Positions 7,145 to 16,648 of a stretch of DNA of 64,000 bases are shown here, piece by piece (the stretch's first letter is position 1; each line of letters opens with the position of its first letter). The stretch comes from Streptomyces maremycinicus (GTDB lineage Bacteria > Actinomycetota > Actinomycetes > Streptomycetales > Streptomycetaceae): the NCBI RefSeq assembly GCF_001184025.1, contig NZ_BBYG01000010.1, positions 1 to 64,000 on the forward strand, in the 5' to 3' direction. The notes under the pieces were generated by a model that searched no databases, was not told the origin of the DNA, and saw only the letters and a program-made list of their open reading frames with translations. Both the position numbers and the translations under genes were made by a program.

Positions 7145-8539
7145 ATGGCCCATACCGGCGACTGGTCGGTCGCGATTGCAGGCGAGTGCATGGTGACCAG
7201 GCCGTTCTCGATTCACCGTGAGCATGAATTCGAGGGTATTCGGGAGCTGTTCGCCGCCGCGGACGTCGGATACGCGCATCTGGAGATGAACTTCGGGAAG
7301 TTCTCAGAGGTGTATCCGGCCCGCGGTGACTGGTACGGCAGTTACATGCTGGCCGATCCCGGTATCGCGCGGGAACTGCGCGGGCTCGGCGTGGACGTGA
7401 TGTCGACGGCGAACAACCACAGCCTGGACTTCGGGGCAGGGGCCCTGTTGTCGACCCTGGAGGCTCTCCGGGGCGCTGGGCTGGCCGGTGCCGGAACAGG
7501 CCGCGACCTGGACGCCGCGCGGGCCCCCGCTTTCGTGGAGACCCCTCGGGGCCGGATGGCGCTGATCTCGACCACCTCCGGCAACCGGCCGCACGAGTGG
7601 GCGGGCCGACCCAAGGAGACCATGACAGGCCGCCCGGGCATCAACCCGCTGCGGGTCACGACCACTTACGTGGTGCCCCGAGACTCCGCACAACACCTGC
7701 GGTCCGCCGCGGACCGGTTGAACATCCTGCGGACCAGCAAGGACTGCAAGCCGGGCACGACGGGCCGGAAACTCGACGCGAACGAATTCCAGTACAACCT
7801 GCCGGGAGGCCAGTCGGCCGCCGGAGAGATGGTCTTCCGCCAGGGCGACACATTCGAGATCCTCACCGAATGCCACGGCGGAGATCTGGAGGGGAACCTG
7901 CGGTCGATACGGTCGGCGGCGGCGATGGCCGACCTGGTCATGGTCGCGCATCACTTCAACATCTCCGAGGGGCCGCGCGGCGACCGTCCGCCACGGTTCG
8001 TCCGGGAGTTCGCCCACCGTGCGATCGAGGCCGGTGCGGACGTCTTCGTCGGTCACGGCTGGCACAAGACGCTCGGCATCGAGATCTACCGAGGCAGGCC
8101 CATCTTCTACGGGCTGGGCAACTTCTTCGCCCAGTCAGAGTTCCTGGAGCGCGTTCCGTACGACAGCTACGAGACGTGGGGACACGACGTGGACGCCCTG
8201 CCCACGCTCACCCCCGACGTCCACCCGCTGCACCCGGGGCTCGACACACCCTCCACCACGTGGTGGAGTTCGGCCGTCATCGACGTGCGCTTCACCGACG
8301 GCCGGCTCACCGATGTCATGCTCCATCCCGTCGAACTCGGCCGAGAGGTCTCCAAGGAGGCGAAGATCACCCGCGGTACCGGCAAGTCGGCCGAGCACCC
8401 CTTGACGGAGGGCCGGCCGCTGATCGCGGACCAGGTCAACGGCGCCCGCGTACTGGAGCGGTACCAGCAGCTGTCCGCCGAGTACGACACACCAGTGGAG
8501 ATCGACGGGACCGTGGGCCGAGTGCGGCTCGAGGACTGA
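7145..8539 (+). CDS. CapA-family metallophosphatase-like protein
   Basis: The 464-aa protein matches the PGA_cap/CapA fold: DWSVAIAGECMVTRPFS (usual GD-type start), STANNHSLDFG, a MVAHHFN segment and VGHGWHKTLGIEIYRGRPIFYGLGNFF (the GHxxH...GNF signature). CapA proteins are needed for poly-gamma-glutamate capsule export; many homologues have other roles, and no other capsule genes are present here. No signal peptide is seen. ATG 7145 starts just before the domain; ATG 7076 is an alternative. It lies 27 bp upstream of the ABC permease and is likely co-transcribed, so it probably acts on the compound imported by that transporter (inference). Confidence 0.82.
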   Translation: MAHTGDWSVAIAGECMVTRPFSIHREHEFEGIRELFAAADVGYAHLEMNFGKFSEVYPARGDWYGSYMLADPGIARELRGLGVDVMSTANNHSLDFGAGALLSTLEALRGAGLAGAGTGRDLDAARAPAFVETPRGRMALISTTSGNRPHEWAGRPKETMTGRPGINPLRVTTTYVVPRDSAQHLRSAADRLNILRTSKDCKPGTTGRKLDANEFQYNLPGGQSAAGEMVFRQGDTFEILTECHGGDLEGNLRSIRSAAAMADLVMVAHHFNISEGPRGDRPPRFVREFAHRAIEAGADVFVGHGWHKTLGIEIYRGRPIFYGLGNFFAQSEFLERVPYDSYETWGHDVDALPTLTPDVHPLHPGLDTPSTTWWSSAVIDVRFTDGRLTDVMLHPVELGREVSKEAKITRGTGKSAEHPLTEGRPLIADQVNGARVLERYQQLSAEYDTPVEIDGTVGRVRLED

Positions 8540-8566
8540 CCGCGTCACGATCGGAGGCAGTGACAC

Positions 8567-10300
8567 ATGGCCACCCTGGCTCGGGAAGAGACCGCCCAAC
8601 GGTCGCACGAGATCACAACGGCGGTCAGGGCGCGGTGGGGGCCCCGGGTCCTTCTGCTCCTCGTCGTCCTCCTCCTGGCCGTACTGGTGTTCCTTCCCAC
8701 GGCCATGGTGTTCGTCCGCGCCTTCTCGGACGACCCCCGCAATCCCCTGTCCACCTTCACACTCCACGCGCTCGCCGACTCGTATGGATCTGCTCGGATC
8801 TGGCGGATTCTGGCCGAGACCATGGCCATGTCGGTGGCCTGCGGGATCCTCTCCACGGGCCTGGGCGGCGCCCTGGCCTGGGTTCTGGCCCGCACCGACG
8901 TGCCTATGAGGCGGACCTTCGAACTCGTGGTGATCGCGCCGCTGTTCCTGTCGCCGTTCATCGGCGCTCTGGCGTTCCTGGAACTCGGCGCACCGCGTAC
9001 CGGCCTGCTGAACCAGATCGCGCGCGATCTCGGTCTGCCTGGCTGGGTGTCGATCGACGTGATGACGTTCCAGTGGCTGATCGTCATCCTGGCGCTGCAC
9101 TACGTGCCGTACGGCTATCTGCTGGTGTCCGGGAGCCTGCAGAACATGGACGCGAGCCTGGAGGAGGCTTCGCACATGAACGGGCGGGGGACCGTGCAGA
9201 CGGCGCTGCGTATCTCCCTGCCGGCCATCCGGCACGCCACGCTCTCCTCGGTCATGTTCGTCACCATCAGCGCCACCGGCATGTTCTCGGTACCGGCCCT
9301 GCTGGGTGCCAAGATGTCCTTCCACCCCCTGGCCGTGACGGTGTACCGCGCCACCAACGGCTACCCCAGCGACTACGCACTCGCCGCGGCCCTGGGCACC
9401 ATGCTGGTGCTGCTCAGTGTGATCGGCCTGTGGCTGTACCAGCGGAGCCTGCGGCAGTCCTCGAAATTCGTCACGGTCACGGGCAAGTCGCAGAACAGGA
9501 AGCGGATTTCGTTGGGCCGCACCAAATACGCGGTGATCCTCCTGCTGTTTCTCTACGCTCTCGTCACCACAGTCCTGCCGTACGCCGCACTGTGCCTGCG
9601 TGCCTTCAGCACCTCGACCAACCTCGACGAGATCAACCTGACCACGCAGACCGTGCGCGATGTACTGGGCACACCCGAGTTGGAGAACGCGCTGGCCAAC
9701 ACAGTGATGGTGTCGGTGGCAACGGCTGTCGGCGCGGTGGCCGTGGGCATCCTGACCTCGTACGTCACCGAACGAGTCCGGCACAAGGGCTCCGGGCTGC
9801 TGAACGCCGTCGCGATGTCGCCCCTGGCCGTGCCAGGAATCGTCTTCGCCACCGGCGTGTTCGCCCTGTACCTCGGCACGCCGTTGTACGGCTCGCTCTC
9901 GATCATGGTGCTGGCCTACGTGGCGTCGTACCTGCCGCACGCGACCCGCGTGATCGGCAATGGGTTCGCCCAGATCGACAAGTCCCTGGAGGAGGCGTCG
10001 AGGATGTGCGGGGCGGGCCAGGCCCGCGTGCTGTCCACGATCCTGCTGCCGCTGATGCGGCCGTCGATAGCGGCCGGCGTCATCATGGTCTTCCTGTTCA
10101 CGGTCCGTGAGATCAATACCGCGATCCTGCTCTACACGCCGGACACCATGCTGCTGTCCATCCTGTCCTTCAACTACGCCCAGCAGGCCTCGCTGCCCGC
10201 CGCCGCGGTCGTCGGGCTTCTGGAGACCGCGCTGATGATCGCGTGGATCGTCCTCATGCGCGCCCTGCTCCGGCCCGGGAAGCTGCACCAGCGGGCCTGA
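8567..10300 (+). CDS. ABC transporter permease, fused two-domain (Fe3+/polyamine/thiamine type)
   Basis: A 577-aa integral membrane protein with about twelve hydrophobic spans arranged as two binding-protein-dependent permease domains. Each domain has an EAA-type loop: LEEASHMNGRGTVQTALRI in the first half and LEEASRMCGAGQARVLSTI in the second. This duplicated layout is typical of FbpB/ThiP/PotB-like importers. ATG 8567 follows GGAGG. Together with the ATPase downstream and the binding lipoprotein at 12741-13856 it makes a full importer. The substrate cannot be read from the permease. Confidence 0.92.
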   Translation: MATLAREETAQRSHEITTAVRARWGPRVLLLLVVLLLAVLVFLPTAMVFVRAFSDDPRNPLSTFTLHALADSYGSARIWRILAETMAMSVACGILSTGLGGALAWVLARTDVPMRRTFELVVIAPLFLSPFIGALAFLELGAPRTGLLNQIARDLGLPGWVSIDVMTFQWLIVILALHYVPYGYLLVSGSLQNMDASLEEASHMNGRGTVQTALRISLPAIRHATLSSVMFVTISATGMFSVPALLGAKMSFHPLAVTVYRATNGYPSDYALAAALGTMLVLLSVIGLWLYQRSLRQSSKFVTVTGKSQNRKRISLGRTKYAVILLLFLYALVTTVLPYAALCLRAFSTSTNLDEINLTTQTVRDVLGTPELENALANTVMVSVATAVGAVAVGILTSYVTERVRHKGSGLLNAVAMSPLAVPGIVFATGVFALYLGTPLYGSLSIMVLAYVASYLPHATRVIGNGFAQIDKSLEEASRMCGAGQARVLSTILLPLMRPSIAAGVIMVFLFTVREINTAILLYTPDTMLLSILSFNYAQQASLPAAAVVGLLETALMIAWIVLMRALLRPGKLHQRA

Positions 10301-10357
10301 CCCGCACGGACAACGCCGTAGAGACAGCACAGACACACGAACGAGGTGAGCAGATCG

Positions 10358-11593
10358 ATGGACGAGCCGCACGGGAATCCGTCGTCGGACGACGGCCTGG
10401 TGGTGGAGGGACTCTTCGCCGACTACGGCGGCACGATGGCGGTCTCGGATGTGAGCCTGCGGATCGGCCGGTCGGAGTTCGTGACCCTCCTGGGCCCCAG
10501 CGGCTGCGGGAAGACGACCACGCTGCGCTGCGTCGCGGGCCTGCACACACCGAGGTCCGGGGACATCTCCCTGGGCGGCCGACGGCTGTACTCCCCGGGC
10601 ACCAACATCCCGCCGCAAAAGCGGGACATCAACATGGTCTTCCAGTCCTACGCCGTGTGGCCGCACATGACGACCCTGGAGAATGTCATGTACGGACTCA
10701 AGGCGAAGAAGACGCCCCGGGCCCAGGCGCGTGAGAAGGCCCTGCGGATGCTGGAGCTGGTCGGCCTCGCGGAGTTCACGGGCCGCAACGCGACCGATCT
10801 GAGCGGTGGACAGCAGCAACGCGTCGCACTGGCCCGGGCGTTGGCGACCGAGCCGAGCCTGGTCCTCATGGACGAGCCGCTGAGCAACCTCGACGCGCAG
10901 CTGCGCGCCCGGATGCGGGACGAGATACGGCAGATCCAGCGCAGGACCGGGATCACGGTGCTCTACGTGACGCACGACCAGTCCGAGGCGCTCTCCATGT
11001 CCGACCGCGTCGTCGTCATGAACCACGGTGTCATCCAGCAGGCCGGGGCTCCCTGGGAGTTGTACCACCGGCCCGCGAACGCGTTCGTGGCGACGTTCGT
11101 CGGGGAGGCCAACGTCGTACCGGGCGTCGTCGCCGGCGTGGGGAGCCGTATGTTCACGGTGCGGGTGCCGACGCTCGGGCCGGACATGGTGGTCGACATC
11201 GCCCGCGGGACGATGGACGACTGCCCTGCCGTGGGCGACGCGATCTCCGTGGTCTTCCGTCCGGAGTGGGTGTGGGTCTCCAGGGAGACGGGTCCGCTTC
11301 CGGCGGCTCTCGACGGGAACGAGTTCCGGGCCAGGCTGGTCTCCAGCGAGTTCCTCGGCGACCACTTCGAGCGCACCTACGAGGCGGGCCGGCACCGGCT
11401 GCGGGTCCTGGCCGTCACCGGACCGACCTCCCCACCCCCGCGGATCGGAGCGGAGCAGGCCCTGCTGCTGACGCCGGAGAACCTCACCTGGTTCCCCGGC
11501 CACGACGAAGCAGCGCGCGCGGGCGACGACGCGGAGACGGCCCTGGACGACGGGCTCTCTGCCGGTGTGCAGACCGAAATGCTCGGCCGCTGA
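10358..11593 (+). CDS. ABC transporter ATP-binding protein (PotA/FbpC type)
   Basis: A 411-aa ATPase with Walker A GPSGCGKTT, signature LSGGQQQR, Walker B LVLMDEP followed by LSNLDAQLRARM, and the H-loop VTHDQSEA. The C-terminal ~120 residues form a TOBE/OB-like regulatory domain. The RNMVFQSYAVWPHM-type Q-loop stretch identifies the spermidine/iron importer group. ATG 10358 with GAGGTG upstream is preferred over the GTG four codons earlier. It powers the permease encoded just before it. A strong hairpin follows. Confidence 0.93.
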   Translation: MDEPHGNPSSDDGLVVEGLFADYGGTMAVSDVSLRIGRSEFVTLLGPSGCGKTTTLRCVAGLHTPRSGDISLGGRRLYSPGTNIPPQKRDINMVFQSYAVWPHMTTLENVMYGLKAKKTPRAQAREKALRMLELVGLAEFTGRNATDLSGGQQQRVALARALATEPSLVLMDEPLSNLDAQLRARMRDEIRQIQRRTGITVLYVTHDQSEALSMSDRVVVMNHGVIQQAGAPWELYHRPANAFVATFVGEANVVPGVVAGVGSRMFTVRVPTLGPDMVVDIARGTMDDCPAVGDAISVVFRPEWVWVSRETGPLPAALDGNEFRARLVSSEFLGDHFERTYEAGRHRLRVLAVTGPTSPPPRIGAEQALLLTPENLTWFPGHDEAARAGDDAETALDDGLSAGVQTEMLGR

Positions 11594-11608
11594 CCCGTCG
11601 ACCTGGGT

Positions 11609-11638
11609 GCCCGGCCGCTGCCCCGGAGGGGCCCGGGC
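11609..11638. terminator. bidirectional terminator hairpin
   Basis: Nested inverted repeats GCCCGG...CCGGGC enclose GCCCC-GGA-GGGGC between the convergent ATPase gene and lysR-type gene. There is no T tract, as usual in Streptomyces. Confidence 0.6.
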
Positions 11639-11640
11639 GG

Positions 11641-12636
11641 TCAGGCGGGAGTCGGCATCGCCGTACGGGGGGAGGGGTGCGGCGAGGAATCGACCTTGGC
11701 CGGCAGCATGCTGAGGAACACCCGGGCCGCCCGGGTGACCTCACGGTCGGGCGGGCTCAGAATGACCGCGCCCCGCAGGAGGGGCAGCCCCGGGGCCGCC
11801 ACGGCCCGCAGGAGCCCGGCGCCGAGGTCCTCCCGTACACAGAACTCGGGCAGAACGGCAAGGGCCAGCCCGTGGGTGACATAGGTGCGCATCGCCTCCA
11901 GGCCGCGGGATTCGAGCACCACGTGCAGAGTCGCGCCCACCTTCTCCGCCCAGCGCTCGACCAGTTCGCGGCTGCGCATCCCGTCCGCGAACGTGGCGAA
12001 GTCCACCTGCGCGAGGTAGTCGACGCGATCGGCCTCCGGCAGTGTGTGGATGCGGTCCTCGGGCCGGGCATAGAGGTACATCCGCTCCTCGATCGTGCCC
12101 AGGGCCGGGAACTCGCTAGGTGCCGGGTAGCGGCAGATGCCGAGGTCCGCGCGTCCGTCGGACAGCGCCTGTGTGCACGCCTGCCGCGACGGCTCGTGCC
12201 GGATGACCACGCGGACGGAGGGCGCCGTCTTCTTCATGGCCATGACGGCCTCGACGAGCAGGTGCCTGATGTGGTCGGAGTCGCTGACGACGGTGAGGGA
12301 CGAGTCCTCCGGGAGGTCCTTCATCTGCTCCAGCCGGTGGTGGAAGCGGTCGGTGTACGACAGCACCTCCTCGGAGAACGCCAGCAACTCCCGCCCTGCG
12401 GCCGTCAGTTCGGACCTGGCTCCTTGTCGGCGTTCGAGCAGCGTGCAGCCCAGCAGGCGTTCGAGGTAGCGAATGCGCTGGGACACGGCCGGCTGGGTGA
12501 GGGTCAGCTCGGCGGCCGCGGCCCGGAAGGACCCGGCACGCGCCAGGGTCTGGAAGGTGAACATCTGCTCGAACGTCAGGCCCGCGATGAGCCGCTGACG
12601 GCTGGTGTGACGCCAATTGCCGCTGGGGAACGCCAT
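11641..12636 (-). CDS. LysR-family transcriptional regulator
   Basis: A 331-aa LysR-type regulator: winged helix at residues ~20-80 (FQTLARAGSFRAAAAELTLT, then QPAVSQRIRYLERLLGCTLL) and a periplasmic-binding-like effector domain. ATG 12636 is preceded by AGGAGAGA. It lies between the importer genes and the binding-protein gene, in the same direction as the latter and about 100 bp downstream of it. It probably controls the transporter and CapA genes in response to the imported compound. A GATAAG-N6-CTTATC dyad upstream of the binding-protein gene is a candidate target. Confidence 0.9.
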   Translation of the reverse strand: MAFPSGNWRHTSRQRLIAGLTFEQMFTFQTLARAGSFRAAAAELTLTQPAVSQRIRYLERLLGCTLLERRQGARSELTAAGRELLAFSEEVLSYTDRFHHRLEQMKDLPEDSSLTVVSDSDHIRHLLVEAVMAMKKTAPSVRVVIRHEPSRQACTQALSDGRADLGICRYPAPSEFPALGTIEERMYLYARPEDRIHTLPEADRVDYLAQVDFATFADGMRSRELVERWAEKVGATLHVVLESRGLEAMRTYVTHGLALAVLPEFCVREDLGAGLLRAVAAPGLPLLRGAVILSPPDREVTRAARVFLSMLPAKVDSSPHPSPRTAMPTPA

Positions 12637-12740
12637 CTTCTCTCCTGTCGCCGTGGACGGCCGTGGACAGTCGTGAACCCGGGAAGGGCCGCGTCCCGGG
12701 CGGCTCTTCCCGGGGTGTCGAGTCTTCGGGAGGTGAGTGG

Positions 12741-13856
12741 TCACTTTCCGAGGGTGGCGTTGACCTTGCTGACGAAGTCGGCGAAACCGTCGCCTTGCAA
12801 CTCGGGTTGAGTGGCCATGCCGTACCAGATCTCGGGCTTCTGGTACCACGGTTCCCTGGCCACCTCGCGCTTGTCGACCCATCCGGTCCGGGTGCCGGTG
12901 CCGGAACCGTAGGTCGCCATCAGGTCGTGGCCCTCGTCGGACGTCGCCCATTCCATGAACAGGCGGGCGGCGTACGGATGGGGGATGGCGGTCGGCAGCC
13001 CGACCATCCAGAGGGCGGCGTTGGTGGGCTTCGGGTAGGCGTACTCGATCGGTGCACCGTCGGCGAGGTAGTCGTTGTAGAGCGTGTCGGTGCCGAACGT
13101 CACCGCGTACTCGCCCTTCACCAGCTGCTCGGCGATGGGGATCTGACTCTCGAAGAGAGCGGGATCGTTGTCGGCGACGCCCTCCAGCCACTTCCACCCG
13201 TACGTGTCGGACTGGTGGAGGATGACGTTGGCGTAGTTCCCCGCCGTGGTCGCGCCGCCGGTGTCACCCAGTGCGATCTGGCCCTTGAACGCGGGATCGG
13301 CCAGAGCCGCCACGGGGTCCTCGCGCAGCAGCTTCTCCTGCTCGGGGGTGGTCACCTCCGTGTTCCACGCCACCGCCCCGATGCTCTGGTGCAGGGGGTA
13401 GACGAGTCCTGTCAGCCCGGTGCCCGGCAGGACCTTGGCGAAGTCGTAACTGCCGTAGTTCTCGGTCTTGTAGTCGGTGATCCAGCCCTTCTTCTCGGCG
13501 TCCTGCCAGAGCTGGTACACGTTCTGGATGACGATGTCGGCGTTGTCGACACCGCCGCCGACTTCCTGGGCCCATTTCTGGAAGAGAGTCGTGCTGCCGT
13601 CCCGGTAGAGCTTGACCTGGATGCCGTACTTCTTCTCGAAATGCTTTACCCACGCGGTGGTTGATTTCTCCGTGGTGGCGGCGTAAAGGCTGACCTCGCC
13701 TTCCTTCTTCGCCTTCGCTATCAGGGCGGCCATTCCGCCGGCGTCGGCCGCGCTTTTCGGCAGGTTCTCGGTGCTGCCGCTTCCGGAGCCGCCGCAGCCC
13801 GCCAGCAGCAGGGAAATCGCGGCCGTGATCCCGACGAGTGCGGTTCTGATTCTCAT
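12741..13856 (-). CDS. ABC transporter substrate-binding lipoprotein (Fe3+/AfuA type)
   Basis: A 371-aa lipoprotein with a basic N-terminus, a hydrophobic stretch and lipobox LLLAGC, then a Gly/Ser linker and an SBP_bac_6-like domain (MAALIAKAKKEGEVSLYAAT, WVKHFEKKYGIQVKLYRDG, AVAWNTEV). ATG 13856 has GGAGG upstream. It belongs functionally with the permease and ATPase at 8567-11593, but it is transcribed the opposite way and separated by the LysR gene. Iron-binding tyrosines cannot be assigned with confidence; organic substrates are equally possible for this group. Confidence 0.9.
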   Translation of the reverse strand: MRIRTALVGITAAISLLLAGCGGSGSGSTENLPKSAADAGGMAALIAKAKKEGEVSLYAATTEKSTTAWVKHFEKKYGIQVKLYRDGSTTLFQKWAQEVGGGVDNADIVIQNVYQLWQDAEKKGWITDYKTENYGSYDFAKVLPGTGLTGLVYPLHQSIGAVAWNTEVTTPEQEKLLREDPVAALADPAFKGQIALGDTGGATTAGNYANVILHQSDTYGWKWLEGVADNDPALFESQIPIAEQLVKGEYAVTFGTDTLYNDYLADGAPIEYAYPKPTNAALWMVGLPTAIPHPYAARLFMEWATSDEGHDLMATYGSGTGTRTGWVDKREVAREPWYQKPEIWYGMATQPELQGDGFADFVSKVNATLGK

Positions 13857-13973
13857 GCTGACCAGCCTCCAACTCCGGGTTATCGGCAAGGGGATGGTCG
13901 CAACTGTCCGTAACCCGCCAGAAACAGTAGGGCCGCTCATCGACGGCTGAAAGCGTCGGATCCCTACTCGACT

Positions 13974-13991
13974 GATAAGGCCGGTCTTATC
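13974..13991. promoter_or_regulatory. candidate LysR-type operator dyad
   Basis: GATAAG and CTTATC are separated by 6 bp in the 293-bp intergenic region between the binding-protein gene and the divergent MFS gene. LysR-type sites are short dyads of this form. A second dyad, GACAA-CA-TTGTC at 14055-14066, lies nearer the MFS gene. The link to the LysR protein at 11641-12636 is inferred. Confidence 0.4.
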
Positions 13992-14149
13992 GCCCGATCG
14001 AAGTTCGGTGGCGTGGCTGTCCGCGCGATCACAGCATCTCCGCCCCTGAAGGTTGACAACATTGTCCACAGTCGGCAGGGGGACAGTACACGGATGTGCC
14101 GTGTCTGCGGAACGGTGCGGACGTGACCTTCCAGATGATGGAGGCACAC

Positions 14150-15364
14150 ATGACGGCAGGGCCCCGGCGGCCGACCGTTCCCTGGCGGGAACTGCTGCCG
14201 ACCGCGCTGATACCCAACGTCCTCCACGGTTCCGGCCAAGGGGCGGCGGTGCCCGTCACGCTCCTGACGGCGCTGTCGTTGACGGGGTCCTCGGCGGTTG
14301 CGGCCGTGGTCGCGGCCCTGCTCACCGTCGGGCAGCTGTTGCTCGCCCTTCCGGCGGGGTGGCTGGTCTCCAGGTTCGGGGAGCGGCCCGCCATGCTCGC
14401 GTCCACGGCGGTCACGGGTCTCGGTGGTCTGGTGGCCCACCTGGCATCCTCGCTTTGGGTCCTCGCGGTCGGGGCCCTCCTCATCGGCAGCGGTGTCGCC
14501 GTCTTCACCATGGCCCGCCATACGTGGGTGACGGTGGCGGTGCCTGCGGAGGTGCGCGGCCGGTCGCTCTCCGCCCTGGCCGGGGCCACCCGGCTGGGAC
14601 TGTTCACGGGCCCGCTCCTCGCGTCCGCTCTCATCCGGTTGACGGGTGAGGTGCGGGGCGGCTTCCTGGTCGTCGTGGCGGCGTCCGTGCTGCTGGCGGT
14701 CATCGTCGCGCGTGCCTCCTTTCCCGGAGCGGAGCCGGAGAAGCGCGACGACGGGCCGCGCCGGAGCGTCTTGGGCGTCGTCCGGGAACGACGGGACGTC
14801 CTGCTGACGCTCGGCCTGACCCTCTCGGTCGTGAACACGATGCGCAGCGCCAGACGCGTCCTCGTACCCCTGGTGGGCACGGCCGTGGGTCTGGACGGAG
14901 CGACCATCACGCTGGTCGTGGGCATCGCGGCCGGCCTCGACTTCTCCCTGTTCCACGTCGGCGGAGTGGTGACCGACCGATGGGGTCGGCTGGCGGTCGC
15001 CGTGCCCGCCCTGGTGGGGTTCGGGCTCTCCCACCTCGCTCTCGCCGCGGCGCCCCGACTGCCCGCCGGGCTCTGGTGGTTCCTGGCCGCCACGACGGTG
15101 ATGGCCGCGGCCAACGGCTGGAGCGGCGGTGTCGTCGCCACCGTGGGCTCGGATCTCGCAGACCCGAGAGCGCCCGCGGTGTTCCTCGGCTCGTGGCGAC
15201 TGACCACGGAACTGGGCCCCTCCACGGCGCCGTTCGCCGTAGCGGCCCTCGTCGGTGCCCTCTCCCTGTCCGCGGCGTGCGTGGCACTCGCCCTCCTCGC
15301 GGGGACGGCGGCCGCCGTGCTTCCGCCGTATGTGCGCAGACACCTGCCGAACGAGCGGCGTTAG
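14150..15364 (+). CDS. MFS transporter
   Basis: A 404-aa membrane protein with about twelve hydrophobic segments and an MFS-type loop between TM2 and TM3 (GWLVSRFGERPAMLAST). The central loop after TM6 is basic and hydrophilic (SFPGAEPEKRDDGPRR). ATG 14150 follows GGAGG; in-frame extension upstream has no ribosome site. It is divergent from the binding-protein gene and separate from the esterase operon downstream. The substrate cannot be predicted; the fold is closest to small drug/sugar exporters. Confidence 0.85.
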   Translation: MTAGPRRPTVPWRELLPTALIPNVLHGSGQGAAVPVTLLTALSLTGSSAVAAVVAALLTVGQLLLALPAGWLVSRFGERPAMLASTAVTGLGGLVAHLASSLWVLAVGALLIGSGVAVFTMARHTWVTVAVPAEVRGRSLSALAGATRLGLFTGPLLASALIRLTGEVRGGFLVVVAASVLLAVIVARASFPGAEPEKRDDGPRRSVLGVVRERRDVLLTLGLTLSVVNTMRSARRVLVPLVGTAVGLDGATITLVVGIAAGLDFSLFHVGGVVTDRWGRLAVAVPALVGFGLSHLALAAAPRLPAGLWWFLAATTVMAAANGWSGGVVATVGSDLADPRAPAVFLGSWRLTTELGPSTAPFAVAALVGALSLSAACVALALLAGTAAAVLPPYVRRHLPNERR

Positions 15365-15505
15365 CGCCTGGGGCTCAGGGCATCGACGACGTCGGACGTG
15401 CCCGTGCTTATAGCTCGATCACGAACGCTTTCGTACGGACTGTTGCACTAACTCGGCTTGCTCACTTTCCTGAGGGGGAAGTCTCCGCGACTTGAGGAGC
15501 GACTC

Positions 15506-16648
15506 GTGAGGCCGATTCGGAAAAGAGGGCGTATGAGAAGACGGCTCGGTGCGACATGGCTGGTCGGCGTTCTCGTCGCGGTATCACTGGGCGCGACATC
15601 GCTCCAGAGTCCACAGGACGCCCCGAATGCGTCAGTTGCTCAGGGAGAACAGAACTCGAAGGGAACTGTTCTGCGGGTCCGGGTACATGCGAAGTCGCTC
15701 GAAGGGAACCTCGAAGGGGACTCCCCGGACCGTGACGTGTCGGTCTATCTGCCTCCCGGCTACAAATCCGACCCCCAACGTCGTTACCCCGTCCTCTACA
15801 TGCTGCACGGATTCACGGAAACGGATCTGAGCTATTTCGGCGCAGGCGCCCGGACGAACATTCCCGCAGCCGCCGACCGCACGCTCGCCGCCGGCACCTC
15901 ACGAGAGATGATCATCGTGACTCCGAACGCGATGACCGTCTACGGCGGCAGCAACTACTCCAGCGGGGCGACCACCGGGGACTGGGAGACCTTCATCTCA
16001 CGTGAGTTGGTGTCGTACGTCGACCGGCACTTCCGCACCATTCCGAAGGCGGCGGCGCGAGGGCTGGCCGGTCACTCCATGGGCGGTTACGGCACGACGA
16101 GGATCGGGATGAAGCACCCCGATGTCTTCTCGGCCCTCTACATCCTGAGCGCCTGCTGCATCTCGCGGACGAGCAACATCCCCGACACCCCCGAGGAAAT
16201 GGCGGCGTTCGAGGCGTTCACTGAGCGGCCGGACGACTACACACAGATTCCCGCCGGCATCCGTACCGCGGTCGCCGCGGCGGCGTCGTGGGCACCCGAC
16301 CCGGCGAACCCGCCGCTCTACTACGACTCTCCCGTCAAGAACGGCGAGCTGCAGGAGTCGGTCGTCGCGCGCATGACCGCGAATCGGCCCCTGGCCATGG
16401 TCGACCAGTACATCAACAGCCTGAGGAAGCAGCAGATCGCGTTCGACGTCGGCGATCAGGACACGAACATCGCCGCCAACCTCACCGAACTCGACCGCGT
16501 CCTGACCACCTACCAGGTGCCGCACACCTTCGAGGTGTACCAGGGCAACCACATCAACCGCATTCCCGAACGGTTCGAGGAAAAGGTGCTGCCCTTCTTC
16601 TCCGACCAACTGCAGCGCTCCTCCCGGGCATCGAAGGAGTCCTCTTGA
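15506..16648 (+). CDS. secreted alpha/beta-hydrolase esterase (esterase D/antigen 85-like)
   Basis: A 380-aa protein with an N-terminal signal region (RRRLGATWLVGVLVAVSLGA) and an esterase-D-type alpha/beta-hydrolase: YLPPGYKSDP, YPVLYMLHGFTETD, the nucleophile elbow GHSMGG with Ser 191, and a C-terminal GNHINRIPE His segment. Such enzymes hydrolyse acyl or feruloyl esters outside the cell. GTG 15506 has GAGGAG six bases upstream; ATG 15533 is an alternative start. It opens a four-gene operon and its stop overlaps the TTG start of the next gene, so hydrolysis outside and metabolism inside appear to be linked. Confidence 0.85.
   Translation: MRPIRKRGRMRRRLGATWLVGVLVAVSLGATSLQSPQDAPNASVAQGEQNSKGTVLRVRVHAKSLEGNLEGDSPDRDVSVYLPPGYKSDPQRRYPVLYMLHGFTETDLSYFGAGARTNIPAAADRTLAAGTSREMIIVTPNAMTVYGGSNYSSGATTGDWETFISRELVSYVDRHFRTIPKAAARGLAGHSMGGYGTTRIGMKHPDVFSALYILSACCISRTSNIPDTPEEMAAFEAFTERPDDYTQIPAGIRTAVAAAASWAPDPANPPLYYDSPVKNGELQESVVARMTANRPLAMVDQYINSLRKQQIAFDVGDQDTNIAANLTELDRVLTTYQVPHTFEVYQGNHINRIPERFEEKVLPFFSDQLQRSSRASKESS

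Noticed and set aside
7145..8539. Poly-gamma-glutamate capsule synthesis locus
   Set aside because: Only the CapA-like gene is present; no CapB/CapC homologues are nearby.
8135..11503. Very long minus-strand open frame (over 1100 codons) opposite the CapA/ABC genes
   Set aside because: It is antisense to three well-recognised genes; its translation is low-complexity His/Arg/Gly-rich, typical of a shadow frame in high-GC DNA.
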